NCBI GenBank assembly: GCA_036583965.1
Contig: JAZBQD010000019.1
Coordinates: forward strand, 15,081,585 to 15,145,584
Origin: Prunella strophiata
Taxonomy: Eukaryota; Chordata; Aves; Passeriformes; Prunellidae
DNA length: 64,000 nucleotides
Reading direction: 5' to 3'
This document shows, one piece after another, positions 11,641 through 24,036 of the stretch. Below the pieces are notes generated by a model. The model was not told where the DNA came from. It was given only the letters and a program-made list of their open reading frames with translations, and searched no databases. The position numbers and the translations under genes were made by a program. Position 1 is the first letter of the stretch; each line of letters opens with the position of its first letter.

Positions 11641-13636
11641 AGTGTTACAAGGTGGTGAGTCGACACTTGTTAGTATTGGGCAAGCTGCATGATCCACTTG
11701 TGAAGCTGTTTTTCAGGCAGAAGGTGCACAGTGCCTGCAAGTTCTTGTTTCACTCTGACCTCCAGGCCCTCAGCAGGACCAGAGCAGAAGCAAGCTTCCT
11801 AAACTTCCCCACAGGTCAGGAGCAGCAGCCACAGGGTGCAACGGCTGTCATGTTTAAACAGAAATAAAATATCACCAGAAAACGTTGTTATCTCCTTGGG
11901 GGGCACGGGTGCAGATGCAAGAAGCAACAAGTGGACAAGAGATTGCAGCTTCAGCTTGCCACCTGGTTCCTTTGCAGCCATCCACTGTGGGGTGCTGTAC
12001 TCCAGGCTCAGGAGACATTAAAAGAACACTGCTGAAGGGAGCAATGTTGTAGGGGCATTTAGTTAGTAAAATGCTTTGGGAATGCTGGAATTTCCTAATA
12101 TGACCAACACTGCTTTCAACACAGCCCCATAGTAGCCACTATGAAGAGAATTAACTCTACCCCAACCAAAGTCAGCACACTGGATAAAGCAAGTATTCTT
12201 TCACTTCACCTGTGTCTTTCACTTCTCTTCACCTTTGTCTTTTGTGTGTGTTGTTTGAAGAATCCTGTCATTCATTCTCATGGTACTGAAAGGAGGAAAA
12301 TATGCTTTGTTTGAGTTAGCACTGAGTCATGGGTGGCTTGTAAGGACTGTCTCATGTGCCTCTACCTTGGCCCTTTTTTGGGTGGAATTAATCTCAGTAG
12401 GGTACCACATCCTCAGCCTGCAGACAAGGATATTTCTGATGGTCAAGTGGTGAGAAGTAATATGAGGGCACCACATTGCTACAGCAAACATAAATGTTCA
12501 CATATTTATCATAATATGAATATGCAACAGGAGAAATGGAGAACTACTTTGGCTTTTTGAATAGCACAAGCAGGGAGGTTAGGTTGGGGGTGAAGTTTCT
12601 TTTTTTGCTCTGATTTATACCTGTATGCAACACACGTTGGCAAAAAGTAGAAGTATGATTAATTCACTGTTATGGGCAGGAAGATTAGCCAGGTTATGGA
12701 ATGGCTGTGACATGGAGAGTGATAGAACACTTTCTCATGAGTTGGTTTCAGTTTTCTTAAGCATTTTGTCTTGTGTCAACTCTATCAACTGTGCTTTGCA
12801 GTCAGCAGTTGTTCTTCTCCATATACTCTTATTATGCATTCCTGTTAAAACTTTTTCATCTTCTTTTAGCCTTGACTGGGTTATTCCAGACCTGTCCCAT
12901 TCCTCCACACAAATGAGTAGTAATTATGTGAGTTGACCACAAGGAAGGTCAGAATTTATTTCCTATTCCATACTAAAAAGACAAGTAAACATAAAGCACA
13001 TGAAAAATCTAAACAGTAACTTTCTCCTCTTTGATTCTGTTATACATCTTTGTCATTTGAAGTCTAGACAAATAGGCTGTGGCAGAAAGACATGAAGATA
13101 TTTTTGATAATAAAATTTACTAACTGAGGGTACTGTAAAAAGCTTGGCTTCCTTACAATAAAGAGCATGCTAACTTTCCTTCAATATGCTGATCTGGTTT
13201 TGGTCCAAAATGTCCTAGTCATAAGTGATGTGATTTATCAGTTAAGAAAGGCACAACCTCCTTAGAATGATCTAACCTCAATATTTTGCATATACCCAAC
13301 ACTGTTAAAAAGGGAGAATCATTTGTCCCATGTTCTACTTGAGTGGCAAGTTCAGTGGTAAGTATGTGTATAGAAGTTAAAGCCTGCCCATTTGACCATC
13401 TTGGCTCTAGAGACTACCTAATCCAGGTGGAAATGCATGGTGCTGGAGTAATACATTTGCCTACTTCCTCTAACTACTAAAAGTCAAACCTCACTTTTTG
13501 CAGAAAAATTAGTGCCATCCCTCTCACTCTAAAGTTTTGGTTATACGTGGGCTTTTAAATATTGATTTTATAAGTTCTAATTGTTTATCAAAATGTGACA
13601 GAAAAATAGTCATGTCAAGAAACGTGAGCTCTCCAC
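11641..13636. other. Unique non-coding stretch
   Basis: No repeat family is recognised. Frames of up to 103 codons (12625-12936, plus strand) have no domain or splice context. Confidence 0.55.

Positions 13637-13664
<28 letters not shown>
13637..13664. repeat. Homopolymer T28 tract
   Basis: Twenty-eight consecutive T bases lie between CTCCAC and AGATAC. It could be the reverse-oriented poly(A) tail of a retrocopy, but no flanking target-site duplication was found by eye. An expanded homopolymer is the default reading. Confidence 0.95.
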
Positions 13665-13667
<3 letters not shown>

Positions 13668-14535
13668 TACCTGTCCTTCGCAAATGTAGTGCATGGTGCA
13701 ACTTTTAAAAGAGAAACCTGAACATGGCTTTGGATTGCAGACAATGCAGTCATGCTCTTCTAGGATAAATGAAGTGTCACTGCAAAATACCAGCATCAAC
13801 AACCAGGGGCAGTTTTAGCCATGTCTGGGGTCTGCTGCATGGTTAGAAGTTATTTATATGAATATTCTCACAGAGCACTGCAGACAGTGGAGGTTACTGC
13901 TGACAGATAATTGGGCCTGTCACTGTCATACATTAATCTAAGCACACCTCTTTATCCATCCATATCTAATACACAAACTACAAGATCCTCTCAGTTCAGA
14001 TCACTTGTAACCACTGTACACTTCCATACTTCCAGTAACAGCATTTTTTTCTGTTATGAAGTAATATTTAAAGTGTGATGATCCAATACAAGCAGATAGA
14101 TTTTTAGCTCAGTGTGCAGAGATTTAAGTGCCATTTCTTATTGATGCTAATGCAAGTCAGGTGGCTAATACCCTGTACAGCTCACTGAAGATTCGCCCCA
14201 AGATGCCTTGTAAATTGCTTTTCATTGAAAGCACATCCAAAATTCACTTTTCTGTATATGGTTTTTGCTACAGCAGTCTTACTATAGATATTAGGTTTTT
14301 CACTGAAGAGGAATCATAAAGTCAAACAGGGCTTTTAAAGAAAATCTCATGCAATAAAATTTTAAACTCCAGTTGATCTCTTGAACTGCAGCATTTCTCT
14401 GCTGAAGGTCATGACTGGTGTGCATTACAGTTGGCTCTGCACCCAGACTGCTTTGTCCTTACAGTTTGGCACAACCCAGCTTTATCTGCATTTACAGCCA
14501 TGAGTATTACAGGATCAGATTTGGTTTCTCCCATT
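13665..14535. other. Unique non-coding stretch
   Basis: No repeat or gene signal is recognised between the T tract and the AAAC array. Confidence 0.55.
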
Positions 14536-14628
14536 AAAAAACAAAACAAAACAAAACAAACAAAACAAAACAAAACAACAAACAAACAAACAAAAAAACA
14601 AACAAACAAAACAAACAAACAAAAAAAA
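14536..14628. repeat. (AAAC)n / (AAAAC)n simple repeat
   Basis: About 93 bases are built from AAAC and AAAAC units with occasional A-run interruptions. The minus-strand frame across it translates to a phenylalanine/valine/cysteine-rich run and is an artefact of the repeat. Confidence 0.95.
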
Positions 14629-15926
14629 CCCAACAACTTTGTGCAGAGATAAATGACCTCCCAGACTAGAAGGGTTAATTAGAAAGAAGTTTGTTTGCCA
14701 GATGGTGAGTTAAGCCTTTCTTCTTCTGACTAGACAGTTCTAGGGAAGTGTACCTTTGATATAATTTCTGTTTCTGATAAATTTAGTTCTACAGCTTTCT
14801 TGGGGGTTTATTGATGACTGCTAGATGCAAAAGGATTGTTAATTTGCAGACTAGTAATCCAGTGTCTCTGTTTGAAGATGAACAACTGATTTGACAGTGT
14901 ATCTTTCTGTGATCCCTTCCACAGGAAAGCTAAAGAGGAAAGTAACAATTTCCTGGGCACACCTGTCTCTTGTATGCTCAAGGGCTGGTATTGGATAAAA
15001 AATTGCCCTAATAACAGTAAGGTTTCTTTAGGTGCATTTTACAGCTGAGATTAGAACAGGCAGTTCTGTGGTGGATACTGTGTAATTTACAGAAATTGCG
15101 GCTTTTGGAAAGAAGACCCTGCTTTTTGAAATTCTTGAGCCCTGTGTCCTTGAATATTCTGAAAAACAGGGTTCTGCTCGTGTCAGTTGCTAAGAATATT
15201 AGGTTGCCAGTCATAACCTACAATTCCCTATTTTTATTAAAGACAGCAATAACAGTACTGGGATAAGGATGACTCATTCTCTTTTCACTTTTAAAGGATA
15301 TTTCTACTTGCTTGTCCACCTAAAGCCATACATTATTCTTACACAGCTGTGCAAAAAGAAGGATTCAGGAGACCTATTCCAAGAAGAGAACTTAGCAAGA
15401 CTTTATTTCTCAGTGTATAAAAACCCCCAAAAACTACAACAAACCTTACTTAGATACAGAAATAAATCTTGTCTATGTGTTTTACAAACTCTGGGTTATG
15501 GTTTTGCACCCCAATTGGCACTTCAGAAGACTGGAGCAGATTAATAGCTGTATCAATGAATATTTTTGGTTTTTTACTAATTCTGGGGCTGTCTCCTTTT
15601 TTGCAGATGAAAAGTAAGCTTTGTTTTGGAACACCAAGTTGCACAGACTACAAGCTTACATATTCATATTTTAATAAAGACATTCTTCTCATGCTTGAAG
15701 CTTGTTTAAACCCATCATTGAAGTCTGGATTTGTTAGACTGATGCTGGAATGGAAACTGGAAATAAGCTTTGGCCATGATGTAACCAAAGATCACTGATC
15801 TCAGAGAAAAAAAATCTTCTCTTTTCCATTGTGAGCCAGTACATATATACAATATTAATGAGACTTTTCCTGCTAACTGGGGGACTTATAAGTGGTAACA
15901 GTGTTCTTGGCCACTGTCTATCAGTG
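14629..15926. other. Unique non-coding stretch
   Basis: No transposon is recognised. Overlapping frames of 64-109 codons on both strands around 15269-15798 lack domains and are treated as chance. Confidence 0.55.
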
Positions 15927-15964
15927 TCTTTTTCCTCTAGCCTCTACTGGCTAGAGGAAAAAGA
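15927..15964. repeat. 16-bp perfect inverted repeat with 6-base loop
   Basis: The left arm at 15927-15942 (core CTTTTTCCTCTAGCC) is exactly complementary to the right arm at 15949-15964 (core GGCTAGAGGAAAAAG). The loop is TCTACT. RNA from either strand would fold into a short hairpin. The stem is shorter than a typical pre-miRNA (about 22 bp or more with bulges). A template-switch palindrome is the simplest origin. Confidence 0.9.
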
Positions 15965-18804
15965 TCTTTTTTTTTTTTCTTTTTCAGCCCTACATAATAC
16001 AAAGTAGCTCACACAAATGCATTCCCATACTATTTTTTCTGTGCAACCATTTCAGTGTGGTTCCCCTCCTTCTAAGTGAATTTTGTTTTCATATATGCTT
16101 GACAACTTATTGGCAGTTACAGGTTTTATTCCATGTGACCTCCATGATATGGCTTGTTGGGGTTTCTGCTGGCTGCTCCCTCTGGAAGAGATGCTCCAGT
16201 GCACAGAGGAGAGAGAGCTTCAGGTGGGGTTGTGTTGTTTACACCTGAGGTGGCTGTTGAGTGGAGACAGGATGGCCTTTCAACAAAGAATATGGTTTTC
16301 TTTCTTGTTATTCCAGTCCTATTTGTTAGATATGGGGAGTGCCTGCGATCTTTGAGTGTCAACATTTCCAAAAAATGGAGACTTCAGACCTCCTAAGCCA
16401 TTTGCTGTCCTGGTGTTTGTGCACACTTTGTGCAGTGCACATACTTCACAATAATAATTTGTAACCAGCAGTCAGTACCACATGTTCTCACTGCTCAGGA
16501 GAATAGGCTTTAATGTAACATCACAACTACAACTAGTGTTGTGAAATTTTCCCTTTCAAGACTGTCATTCAAAATCTTGCTGGCTCACAAACACCTGAAT
16601 TCCACTGTGGTTTGTCATTAACACTGTCTGGGGAAAAAAACCCCAAGGGCTGCAAGTGTCAGAAAAGCCCAGTCCTATGAATATGCTAATGGTGAGATTT
16701 TAGTTGGTTCCTAACCCTGCATGAGAGGATGCTGCTGGGCTGTAATTACTATGAGAACCAGGGCTCAGAATTTCCTGAATATTGTAGGTTTCAGTTCTCA
16801 ATGATAACATGGTGTTAGTGTGTTTTTTTTGCCCTGAATGTTGAGTGTGCAGACAACTGGTCTTTTTTTATACTGGTGGAAATAGTCAACTATCTATAAT
16901 TAGTAACATTCAACCAGCTCTCCAAAATACCAGCACTTGCTTGGGTCTCAGATTGTCAAGGTTTATTGCAGGCAGTCCAAGACCAGAGAGTTCAATTAGA
17001 AAATTAACTTATATGTTATTTTACCATATTAGAGAGTTGATTTCCTTCCAATTTGAAACAGATGATACATTGTTATAAAGGGTTGGGGTTGCACTTAATA
17101 TTCGCCTATAAAAGAGGTAAAGACATACAAGACTTTTCCGCTACATTGGGTTAGGGCTTTAAAAATAATATACTTTTTACAAGCCTAACTGCAGATTTTA
17201 TTCCTTTGAGTCACGTGTGCTTGGTGGAAACCATGTACTTTCAGTGCTTCTCAAAGCATAAAATGTGCAATAAATTTTTTAAAAAGAATTTCTACTATGT
17301 TTAGTTTTGTAAGGAAAAAAAATTAGTAAGTTTAATCTAATGTCATTAAATGTTGTGGTTTTCAGGTAATTTGTAATCCAGAAACCTTTAGTATATTTGG
17401 CTAAATGGTAACAGAAAATTAAACTATAAAGAACACTGAAAAATTACTGGGATTACATTTGGGGCTAAATATTGACTATTAAAATGTTTGTATTTCAAAT
17501 AAAGTGGTGTGACTGTTGGCTCACCAGATATCTAAGCTGAATATCCATACCTTTCTAAATGCTTGAATAATAAATTAAATGGACCTCCCACCTAGGTGAG
17601 CTTGCTTCTGTTATCAGGAAGGAGGGCATGAAGGAAAAAGAACCCTTGAGCAGGAGCAGCATCAGATGGAAGTTCAGTAGGAGCTGCTTAGGACAGTGTA
17701 CCATCCAAAAGCCTTTCTCCTGAGAGCAGTCAGGACAGAAGTCCTAAACAGCTTCTAGACTGCAGTGTGTCCGCCCACATGGCTCCCTTCTTCTGCAGCA
17801 AGTCAGCATTTCCACAGGGGCTCATGCAAGCAGGCAACAATGGATCTGATATGTATGCTTGAATATTTTTTTCTGGGTGTGTGTCTCAGCTTTTGCTGCT
17901 CTTCTACAATGTGGCACACCAGCCAGCATAAACAACACTGGGATTCATTAAGAATATAAATTAGCTGATTGTTGATGGTTTGCTGTAGGAAGCAAAGACA
18001 CCCATAGGGGTCCCAGTGGAATCTTAGAGGGTGTGGTGAGAAAAGATAGAGAAAGGTTTTTCTCCAGGCTTTAATGTGTATAAGGCCAGTAGTGCTTATA
18101 AAGTGGCTGAGTGGATGAGCTATTTGAGGGAGAGTGCCAACAGTGTTACCTTCTGGAGACAGAATAAAGATATTTCAAATAGGAGGCAGATGAAGAGTCA
18201 TGACCCTTAGTGGAACCCTTCCAGTAAAGTTTGATTGAATCTTTTTCTTCATTAGTGTTTCCCAAAGGTGAATTCAGTAACTCAGTACCTCATGATAACT
18301 GAGCATGCAGCACTTGGGGGCACATTATGAAAATAAAAATAACTTCATATCTAAACCATTCTCCTTCTCATCTCCCATAACAGCAATATCTGTCTGCAAA
18401 TTTTATTTTACTTGGGGAGTTCAGGTTACCACCTTTCCAGCACTTTTTACCAGTTCTATCCAAAACCAATCCTGATTTTTATAAGTCAATAAAGGATGGA
18501 GTACTTTTAATAAGAAACCCTGAGAAGTCAAAAAAAAAAAACTGGGAAAGAAGATCAGGGAAAATTACCAATCTGTTGAGAATACGATGTTGCCAAACCC
18601 AGAGAAGAAAATAAATCTTGATGCCACCTTTTGGAAAACAGTCACAGTCACAGTCAGACAGAATTCTGAGTAATCCTTCTGCAGGAGTTACTCAAGTTCA
18701 TTTTGGTGTTTTCCACTTCTGATAGATGCTGGAAACAGATAGTTTTGAGTAACAGGTTTGAAGTATGCACTGTTACTAATCCAAGCAGTTACAAATGCAC
18801 ATTA
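15965..18804. other. Unique non-coding stretch
   Basis: No transposon is recognised. A T-rich run sits at 15966-15979. Around 17095-17220 there is a TATAAAAG sequence (from 17107), two CpGs and a CACGTG E-box (17212-17217), but no downstream exon is evident. A12 lies near 18530-18541. Confidence 0.5.
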
Positions 18805-18825
18805 AAATAATAATAATAATAATAA
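18805..18825. repeat. (AAT)n microsatellite
   Basis: About seven AAT units in an AT-rich context. Confidence 0.9.
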
Positions 18826-20594
18826 AAATCAGTTACCACAACTTTGCATTCAGGAGGGAAAAATTAAATGCTTTTATGTGATATTAGAATGGCAGAACTG
18901 AAAGAGTTTGGGTTTTGTTTGTTTTGGGGTTTTTTTCCCCATCAAGAAAAGAATTGTTAAAAAAGGGAATGGTGTTTCCCTAAGTACTCATATAGCCATT
19001 ATTTTTAGGGTTTTTTTTGGTGAGGTTCAAGTTTTCCAGAAAGAAAGCTACAGTGCCTAGTGGTAAATTATATAATCAGAGAGCAAATCTTAAACCTTAG
19101 TAACTGAACCATTTCACTGGATAGCACTTAATATATCATATCAGAAAGGAGAACAAAATTCATTCTGTGAATTTTTTTCTTTCAGAAGGGATCCAGTCAT
19201 GCCTTACATGTGGGATGTAAGAGATCTCTTTGCAGAGAGATTTCCTCTCTGCAGAGGGAAGTGTGGGGAATTAATCCAGCTGTCCCAAAGCAAATTTTAA
19301 TGGAGATACTTGGTAAAATTTCTAATCCATAGTTTCTTATTTTCTACTATTTGCAATCCCCCACAAATGAAACACAAATAAATGATCCAGGAGAGAAAAC
19401 AGAGCTATAAACCCTTCATCAGTGAGATCTGCAGAACATTCAGTGCTGGCAGTTCAGGTTATGGTTATTCTTCCAGAGAAGATGGGATTTCCTTGTTACC
19501 TTATGGGTAGATCCTCTATCTTCCTCTGGTACCTTGCACTCTCAGTCTGACTCTTCTCTCATGACAAAACCTGTCATCTTAGGCAGGGCTCTGGCAGCTG
19601 GGTAAGTGCAGTCCTCTGAAAATCTGCATGATCAAGTAGATAACACATTTCCCTTTCCCTCCTCACTTTAGTTTTTCTAAGGCAATTGCATGGAGTCAGT
19701 CAGCCTGGGACCAGAGGATGCTGTACTCAGATGAAAAGAAGATTGGCTGAGGCAACATGCAGTGGCATTTGTGTCACTGCTCTGACAAGTTGCAAAGTCA
19801 CCTGAGAACTTCAGGGCTCTTACAGCAGCAGGCAGGTTTTGTTTGGAGGCATTGCTGCTGTTTCAGTCTGAGAAGCCAGCCTGCATTCCATTTCAGTCTG
19901 TATTCTGTGCAGGTTTTATACTCTTGCATATTTTATATCAGCCTGCAGAAAAGTCAGTGCCTTGGCCAGGCTATTCCATCCCATTAACTGAAGAAGCAGC
20001 TCCATTAAAACTTATGATGATGTCACACTCACAGGAATTCAGAACTTAGATTCATACTGGTTAATTTTTTTTTTCTTTCTTTTTGATGCAGCTTGGAGTA
20101 GAGCACTGAGGAGGTGACATGATTTGCAGCATGAAGTGTACAATATATTTTATTGCTACTTTCCATTCTTCATCCAAATTAGTGTGTCTTCCACCAGCAT
20201 TCAACACATTTGCTCTTTTATTTTCTGAGCTTTAACAGAACAAAATGACAGTAATAACTTTAGATCTATTAGTAATGTTTCTTTAGCACTATTTAAAAGA
20301 GGGAGATAATATCTAATTTTTTTTAATTTAAAGAAGGGAGAGATCTTTTTTTCATAGGTGGGAACACCATCTTCCCAGTATAGAGGTTGTTGACAGGTAT
20401 CACACAGGGTAAGAGATATTCAGTAAGGGAGGTACTGAAAGAGATCACAGTTTCTCCTAAAATTATTTCTAACCTGGTGATACTTGCCATGAGATAGATT
20501 GACAGTAATACTGTTTTAATGCTGTCTAGGGTTCTGAGAGTTAGCAGCTGGAATCTCTATCCCAGTTCAGAAGTGAAGGCTGAGGGTCAGTCTG
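18826..20594. other. Unique non-coding stretch
   Basis: No transposon is recognised. A small stem (GCAGAGAG / CTCTCTGC) lies near 19232-19252. Frames of up to 76 codons have no domain. Confidence 0.5.
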
Positions 20595-20922
20595 TGTCTA
20601 TCAGTTTCCAAAGGGAGGGTGCCAAGAGGATGGATCCAGGCTCTTGTCAGCAGTGCCCAGCAGTGGGACAAGAGGCACTGGGCAGAAACCTGAACACAGG
20701 AATTCCACCTGAACATGGGGAAGAACTCCTTCATGGTGCAGTGCCTGAACACTGGAACAGCTTGCCCAGGGAGATTGTGGAGTTTCCCTCCCTGGAGATA
20801 TCCAGGAACCATCTGGACACAATCCTGAGTAAAGTGCTCCAGGGGACTCTGCTTGAGCAGGGAGGTTGGACTAGATGACTCCAGTGGGCTCTTCCAAACT
20901 CAACCATCCTGTGATTCTGTGA
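20595..20922 (+). repeat. CR1 LINE 3' tail (well preserved)
   Basis: This matches the 3' UTR region of avian CR1 in order. It contains 'agggagggtgccaagaggat', 'caggctcttgtcagcagtgc', 'ttccacctgaacatggggaa', 'gagattgtggagtttccctc' (consensus gaggttgtggagtctccttc), 'tgcttgagcagggaggttgg' and 'actagatgactccagtgggc'. It ends in the family's GATTCTGTGA tail at 20913-20922. It is a typical 5'-truncated copy without coding capacity. The 119-codon plus frame and the opposing minus frames here are read-throughs of the repeat. The many intact blocks suggest it is among the younger insertions in the window. Confidence 0.95.
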
Positions 20923-21065
20923 TATTTTAGTAAATATTTTTGGCACGGAGTTATCCTCATGTCAATTAAATCACAGCTCTGTTTTCAGTAAATGTGGGAG
21001 TTAGCTGGTTAAGTATGAGCTACTGAAAAGAAAAAAATTTAGTACAGCTTTGTTGCATTTTCTTT

Positions 21066-21184
21066 GTAGGCTGAAAAGAAAAATGAATATTTCTTCAGAG
21101 CATATTTTCTAGTATATAATGAACCAAATGTTGAACAGATGTACTTAAAAGTGTGGAAAAATCAAATGAAAGGCACATTTAGGA
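21066..21184 (+). repeat. Unnamed interspersed repeat, copy A
   Basis: This 119-bp segment aligns by eye with 26784-26900. Shared blocks in the same order are GTAGG, ATATTTCTTCAG, GCATATTT, CTA, GAACAGATGTA, TGGA and ACATTTAGGA, with only small indels. Both copies are preceded by a T-rich run. I do not recognise the family. It does not match CR1 or MIR landmarks, and an old DNA transposon or SINE is possible. A poly(A) tract begins 19 bases downstream of this copy. Confidence 0.7.
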
Positions 21185-21202
21185 TTTATAGAGTTGAAAA
21201 CC

Positions 21203-21224
21203 AAAAAAAAAAAAAAAAAAAAAA
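21203..21224. repeat. Homopolymer A22 tract
   Basis: Twenty-two A bases followed by CCCC, just downstream of copy A of the unnamed repeat. Confidence 0.95.
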
Positions 21225-23066
21225 CCCCAATGGAAACAAGAATGTTGATGAACAGAAACTATGTTGTTAATACAGAAATTTTTACTCTAAGTTTAAAAAA
21301 AGTTGGTTTTCAGGTCCCTAAACTGCAATCTGGAATTATAAAAATTATGGTTAAAAAAATGATGCAACATTTCTTCTGAAAAGTAAAATTTAGCTCTAAA
21401 ATATGTTTTTATATTCATTTTAAATAGTGCAGCTTCATAAAATAGTACTTCTTCCAAGAATCATGAAACTCATAGAGGTCAGAGAGCTACAAAACACTGA
21501 CTTTTTTCTCCCCACATTTTGAAATCATGCAATTAAGACTACAGATGACCAGAAAAACAAGCCATATTTTTAATTCTGTGCCAGTGCTTTGTCACAGCTG
21601 CTGCTGTAAGGAATCAGTGGGAAAATGGCCCTGCTGAAGTGTAGTCTCTTCACCCAGGTATGGGAGTGGAACAGTGCACCATTTATTTCAGTAAGACAGC
21701 TGCATATTTCTCAAATGAGCTGTGGCCTCCATTCAGAAAAGCACCCCTGTTCTGGAAAGCAGCCTCTTTAGAGATCACAGTCACAACAGCTCTACTGCAG
21801 AAAGCATTTGAGCCTGGGACTTGGGGAATTAAACACATGCTTAAGTGCTTTTCCTTAATAGGGGTACATTTAGACTTGTGAATTGAGGCTTGCATAGACC
21901 AGTAAACAAGGGAATTTTCAAACAGTTATCAGCCATCTGTATTAAGTAATCCACATAATGAGTGGAACTTTGGAAATTTATATCAGCTGATACTGTGTCT
22001 TGTACTGGGGAAGAGATGCTGACATGAAGTTCTTCATTAACTCAACTCTGAAATCCAGAAATGTACATTGCACTTAGGTAAAAAAACTGCTAAATATGAT
22101 GAAGTATTTTGTTTTCCTAGTCTCGTGTTCTCCAGGCAATTAAATTAAGAGGGAAAAAGATTTGAGAGATGAGAACTGGAGCATGCTTCAGTAATGATTT
22201 GAGTCCTGGCTTGTCCCATTAGTTCTTGCCCATTGGACCAATCACTTGTGAACAATTCAAATTTAGGCACCCAAGTAAGTGGCCTGTTGTTTTCCAAAGT
22301 AAACTGCTATTAGTTTGATTGATTATACCAATATGATGATATATGATGATAGCTCATATTGCCAGTAAGAATTTACAGTTTTAGACTTGGTCTTCTCTAC
22401 TTTGGGTTTGGTAAGTCCTCAGTGGACCTTCAGAGTGTTGCACTTTATAGGCCTGAAGGGAGAGCAAGCCTGCATTTGTACCTCTGAGTGTGTAAAGCCT
22501 TTGCTGCTAAGATTTTTCAGCAGATAGGTAAATAGCAGAAATTTAGACTCTGAAAAAATGAACCTGGGAGAAGATATCCTGTGTCTAGTGAAGCCCAAGT
22601 TGTCACTGTGGTGGTGCTTCTGACAGAAATTGCACTGTGCTTCTCAGATACTACATAGCTTCCCATCTGAGCACTGCATAGCCAGGAAAAGTGGCTTTCT
22701 GTTTATTCCTTAGTCCCTGGCATCTTTCTTTGTAACTTAGAGGCCAGCAGCTCCAGGGCTCTACTGAGATGACACCTGGTGTTGGTCTGTTTAATTTTGA
22801 TTATGTGTTGACTTTTGCCATTAAGGATATCTACAAACCTTGCCTTCAGGAAAGAATGGTGAGTTATTATCTGGTTAACATCCAGAGTAGTAGAAGCCAC
22901 ATCCCTAAGAGACTCCCTGTAAAGGGAGTGATGCTGCATCTGTACAGTGTATGAGTGTACAATTCTCAGCTGTGCTGTCCTCTCAGGGCTGTCCCTGCAT
23001 GTTGGCCCTGCTGGGTGATGACACTGACAGGTCCCCAAGCTGGACAGAGGTCCTGAATGCAAAGGG
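21225..23066. other. Unique non-coding stretch
   Basis: Mostly unrecognised sequence. It contains one member of a 25-base exact repeat pair (21589-21613, partner at 24159-24183). It also contains a possible ancient repeat scrap near 21829-21866 and a faint MIR-like patch near 22200-22250. A 143-codon minus frame (22703-23134) has no domain and runs into low-complexity sequence. Confidence 0.5.
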
Positions 23067-23126
23067 CCTGTAATCCTGATCCTGATCCTGCCTGTAATCC
23101 AAACAGGAGGGAGGCAGGCAGGCAGC
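23067..23126. repeat. Short tandem repeats (CCTGAT)n and (GGCA)n
   Basis: A (CCTGAT)n run at 23074-23092 is bracketed by two exact CCTGTAATCC decamers (23067-23076 and 23091-23100). A GGCA-type run lies at about 23107-23126. This is a slippage-prone cluster. Confidence 0.85.
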
Positions 23127-23970
23127 TCAGCCATCTCTGCATCATCAGCTCCTAAATTGAGCCATACTTGAAGCTGGGAAGCTGGAATGAAATGTGTAGG
23201 AAGTGGAAGGTGCTGGAAAAGGGATACACTTTAAGTTGGGGTAGATATTGTGTCCTTTTTCTTCACTGGAACAGTCAAGAGAAATGGTGGGAAAGATGCT
23301 CCTGGGGATATTGCATCAAAGACAATTTGCTTCCAGAAAGCTCAGAGGATAACTGCAGAGGAGACCAGCTGTGCCTGTTGGAGAACACTGGGCTGCAATG
23401 TACATACTGGAGCCTCTTTAGAACTATTAAAGTAACTGCACTGGCAAGAGTAGAATAGAGGTGAGAATTGAGCCCCTGTCTACATTTGACTCACTAAAAA
23501 ATTGCAGATTTGTCTGTCCCCAGGCAGCATGTGTAATACTCACTATGTGCTAAAGCTAATTTTCCCAACAGGGAGGGTTTTTTGAAGACACAATGTCTGT
23601 CATCTTTACCATCATAACTGGTAGTCATTTGCTTACTCAAATAATAGATTAGCTGGTGAATCTAAAAGCTATACTGTGCTGTCAAAGGGATTTTGTTTGA
23701 AAATTGAGGATATAATGTAGTCTACTAGGGAGACACAGGGGTGATTTTTGAAAGCTACAGAATTTAAAAGGCACACTGCCTCTCTCCATTTATTTATGTA
23801 CTTATTTTTTCAAATGTCAGCATTGATGGTTGCCATTTTCCCACTAATTTTGAAGAGTATTTATTTGAGAGAGATGTCTCAGTTGATTCATTCTAAAACC
23901 ACATAATTTAACATAGTATACCTAAATATTAACCTCACAGAACATTCAGAAATAAGGATAGTTTATTTAT
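23127..23970. other. Unique non-coding stretch
   Basis: No transposon or gene is recognised. A 96-codon plus frame (23168-23458) has no domain and is interlaced with another frame on the same strand. Confidence 0.5.
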
Positions 23971-24036
23971 TAAAATTAAAGTTAAAAGTAAAATTAAAAT
24001 TAAAATTAAAATTAAAATTTAAAATAAAATTAAAGA
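23971..24036. repeat. (AAATT)n-type pentanucleotide repeat
   Basis: About 66 bases of TAAAATTAAA-type units, purest at 23988-24020 and decaying at both ends. Confidence 0.9.

Noticed and set aside
14409..14636. Minus-strand frame with Phe/Val/Cys-rich run resembling a membrane segment
   Set aside because: Direct translation of the (AAAC)n simple repeat.
20519..20878. 119-codon plus-strand open frame and opposing minus frames
   Set aside because: Most of it lies in the CR1 3' UTR, which encodes no protein.
22195..22260. Possible MIR fragment ('gagtcctggcttgtcccatt' ... 'ggaccaatcactt')
   Set aside because: Two loose blocks only; below the level I would annotate.
22703..23134. 143-codon minus-strand frame
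   Set aside because: It runs through short tandem repeats and has no recognisable domain or splice boundaries.
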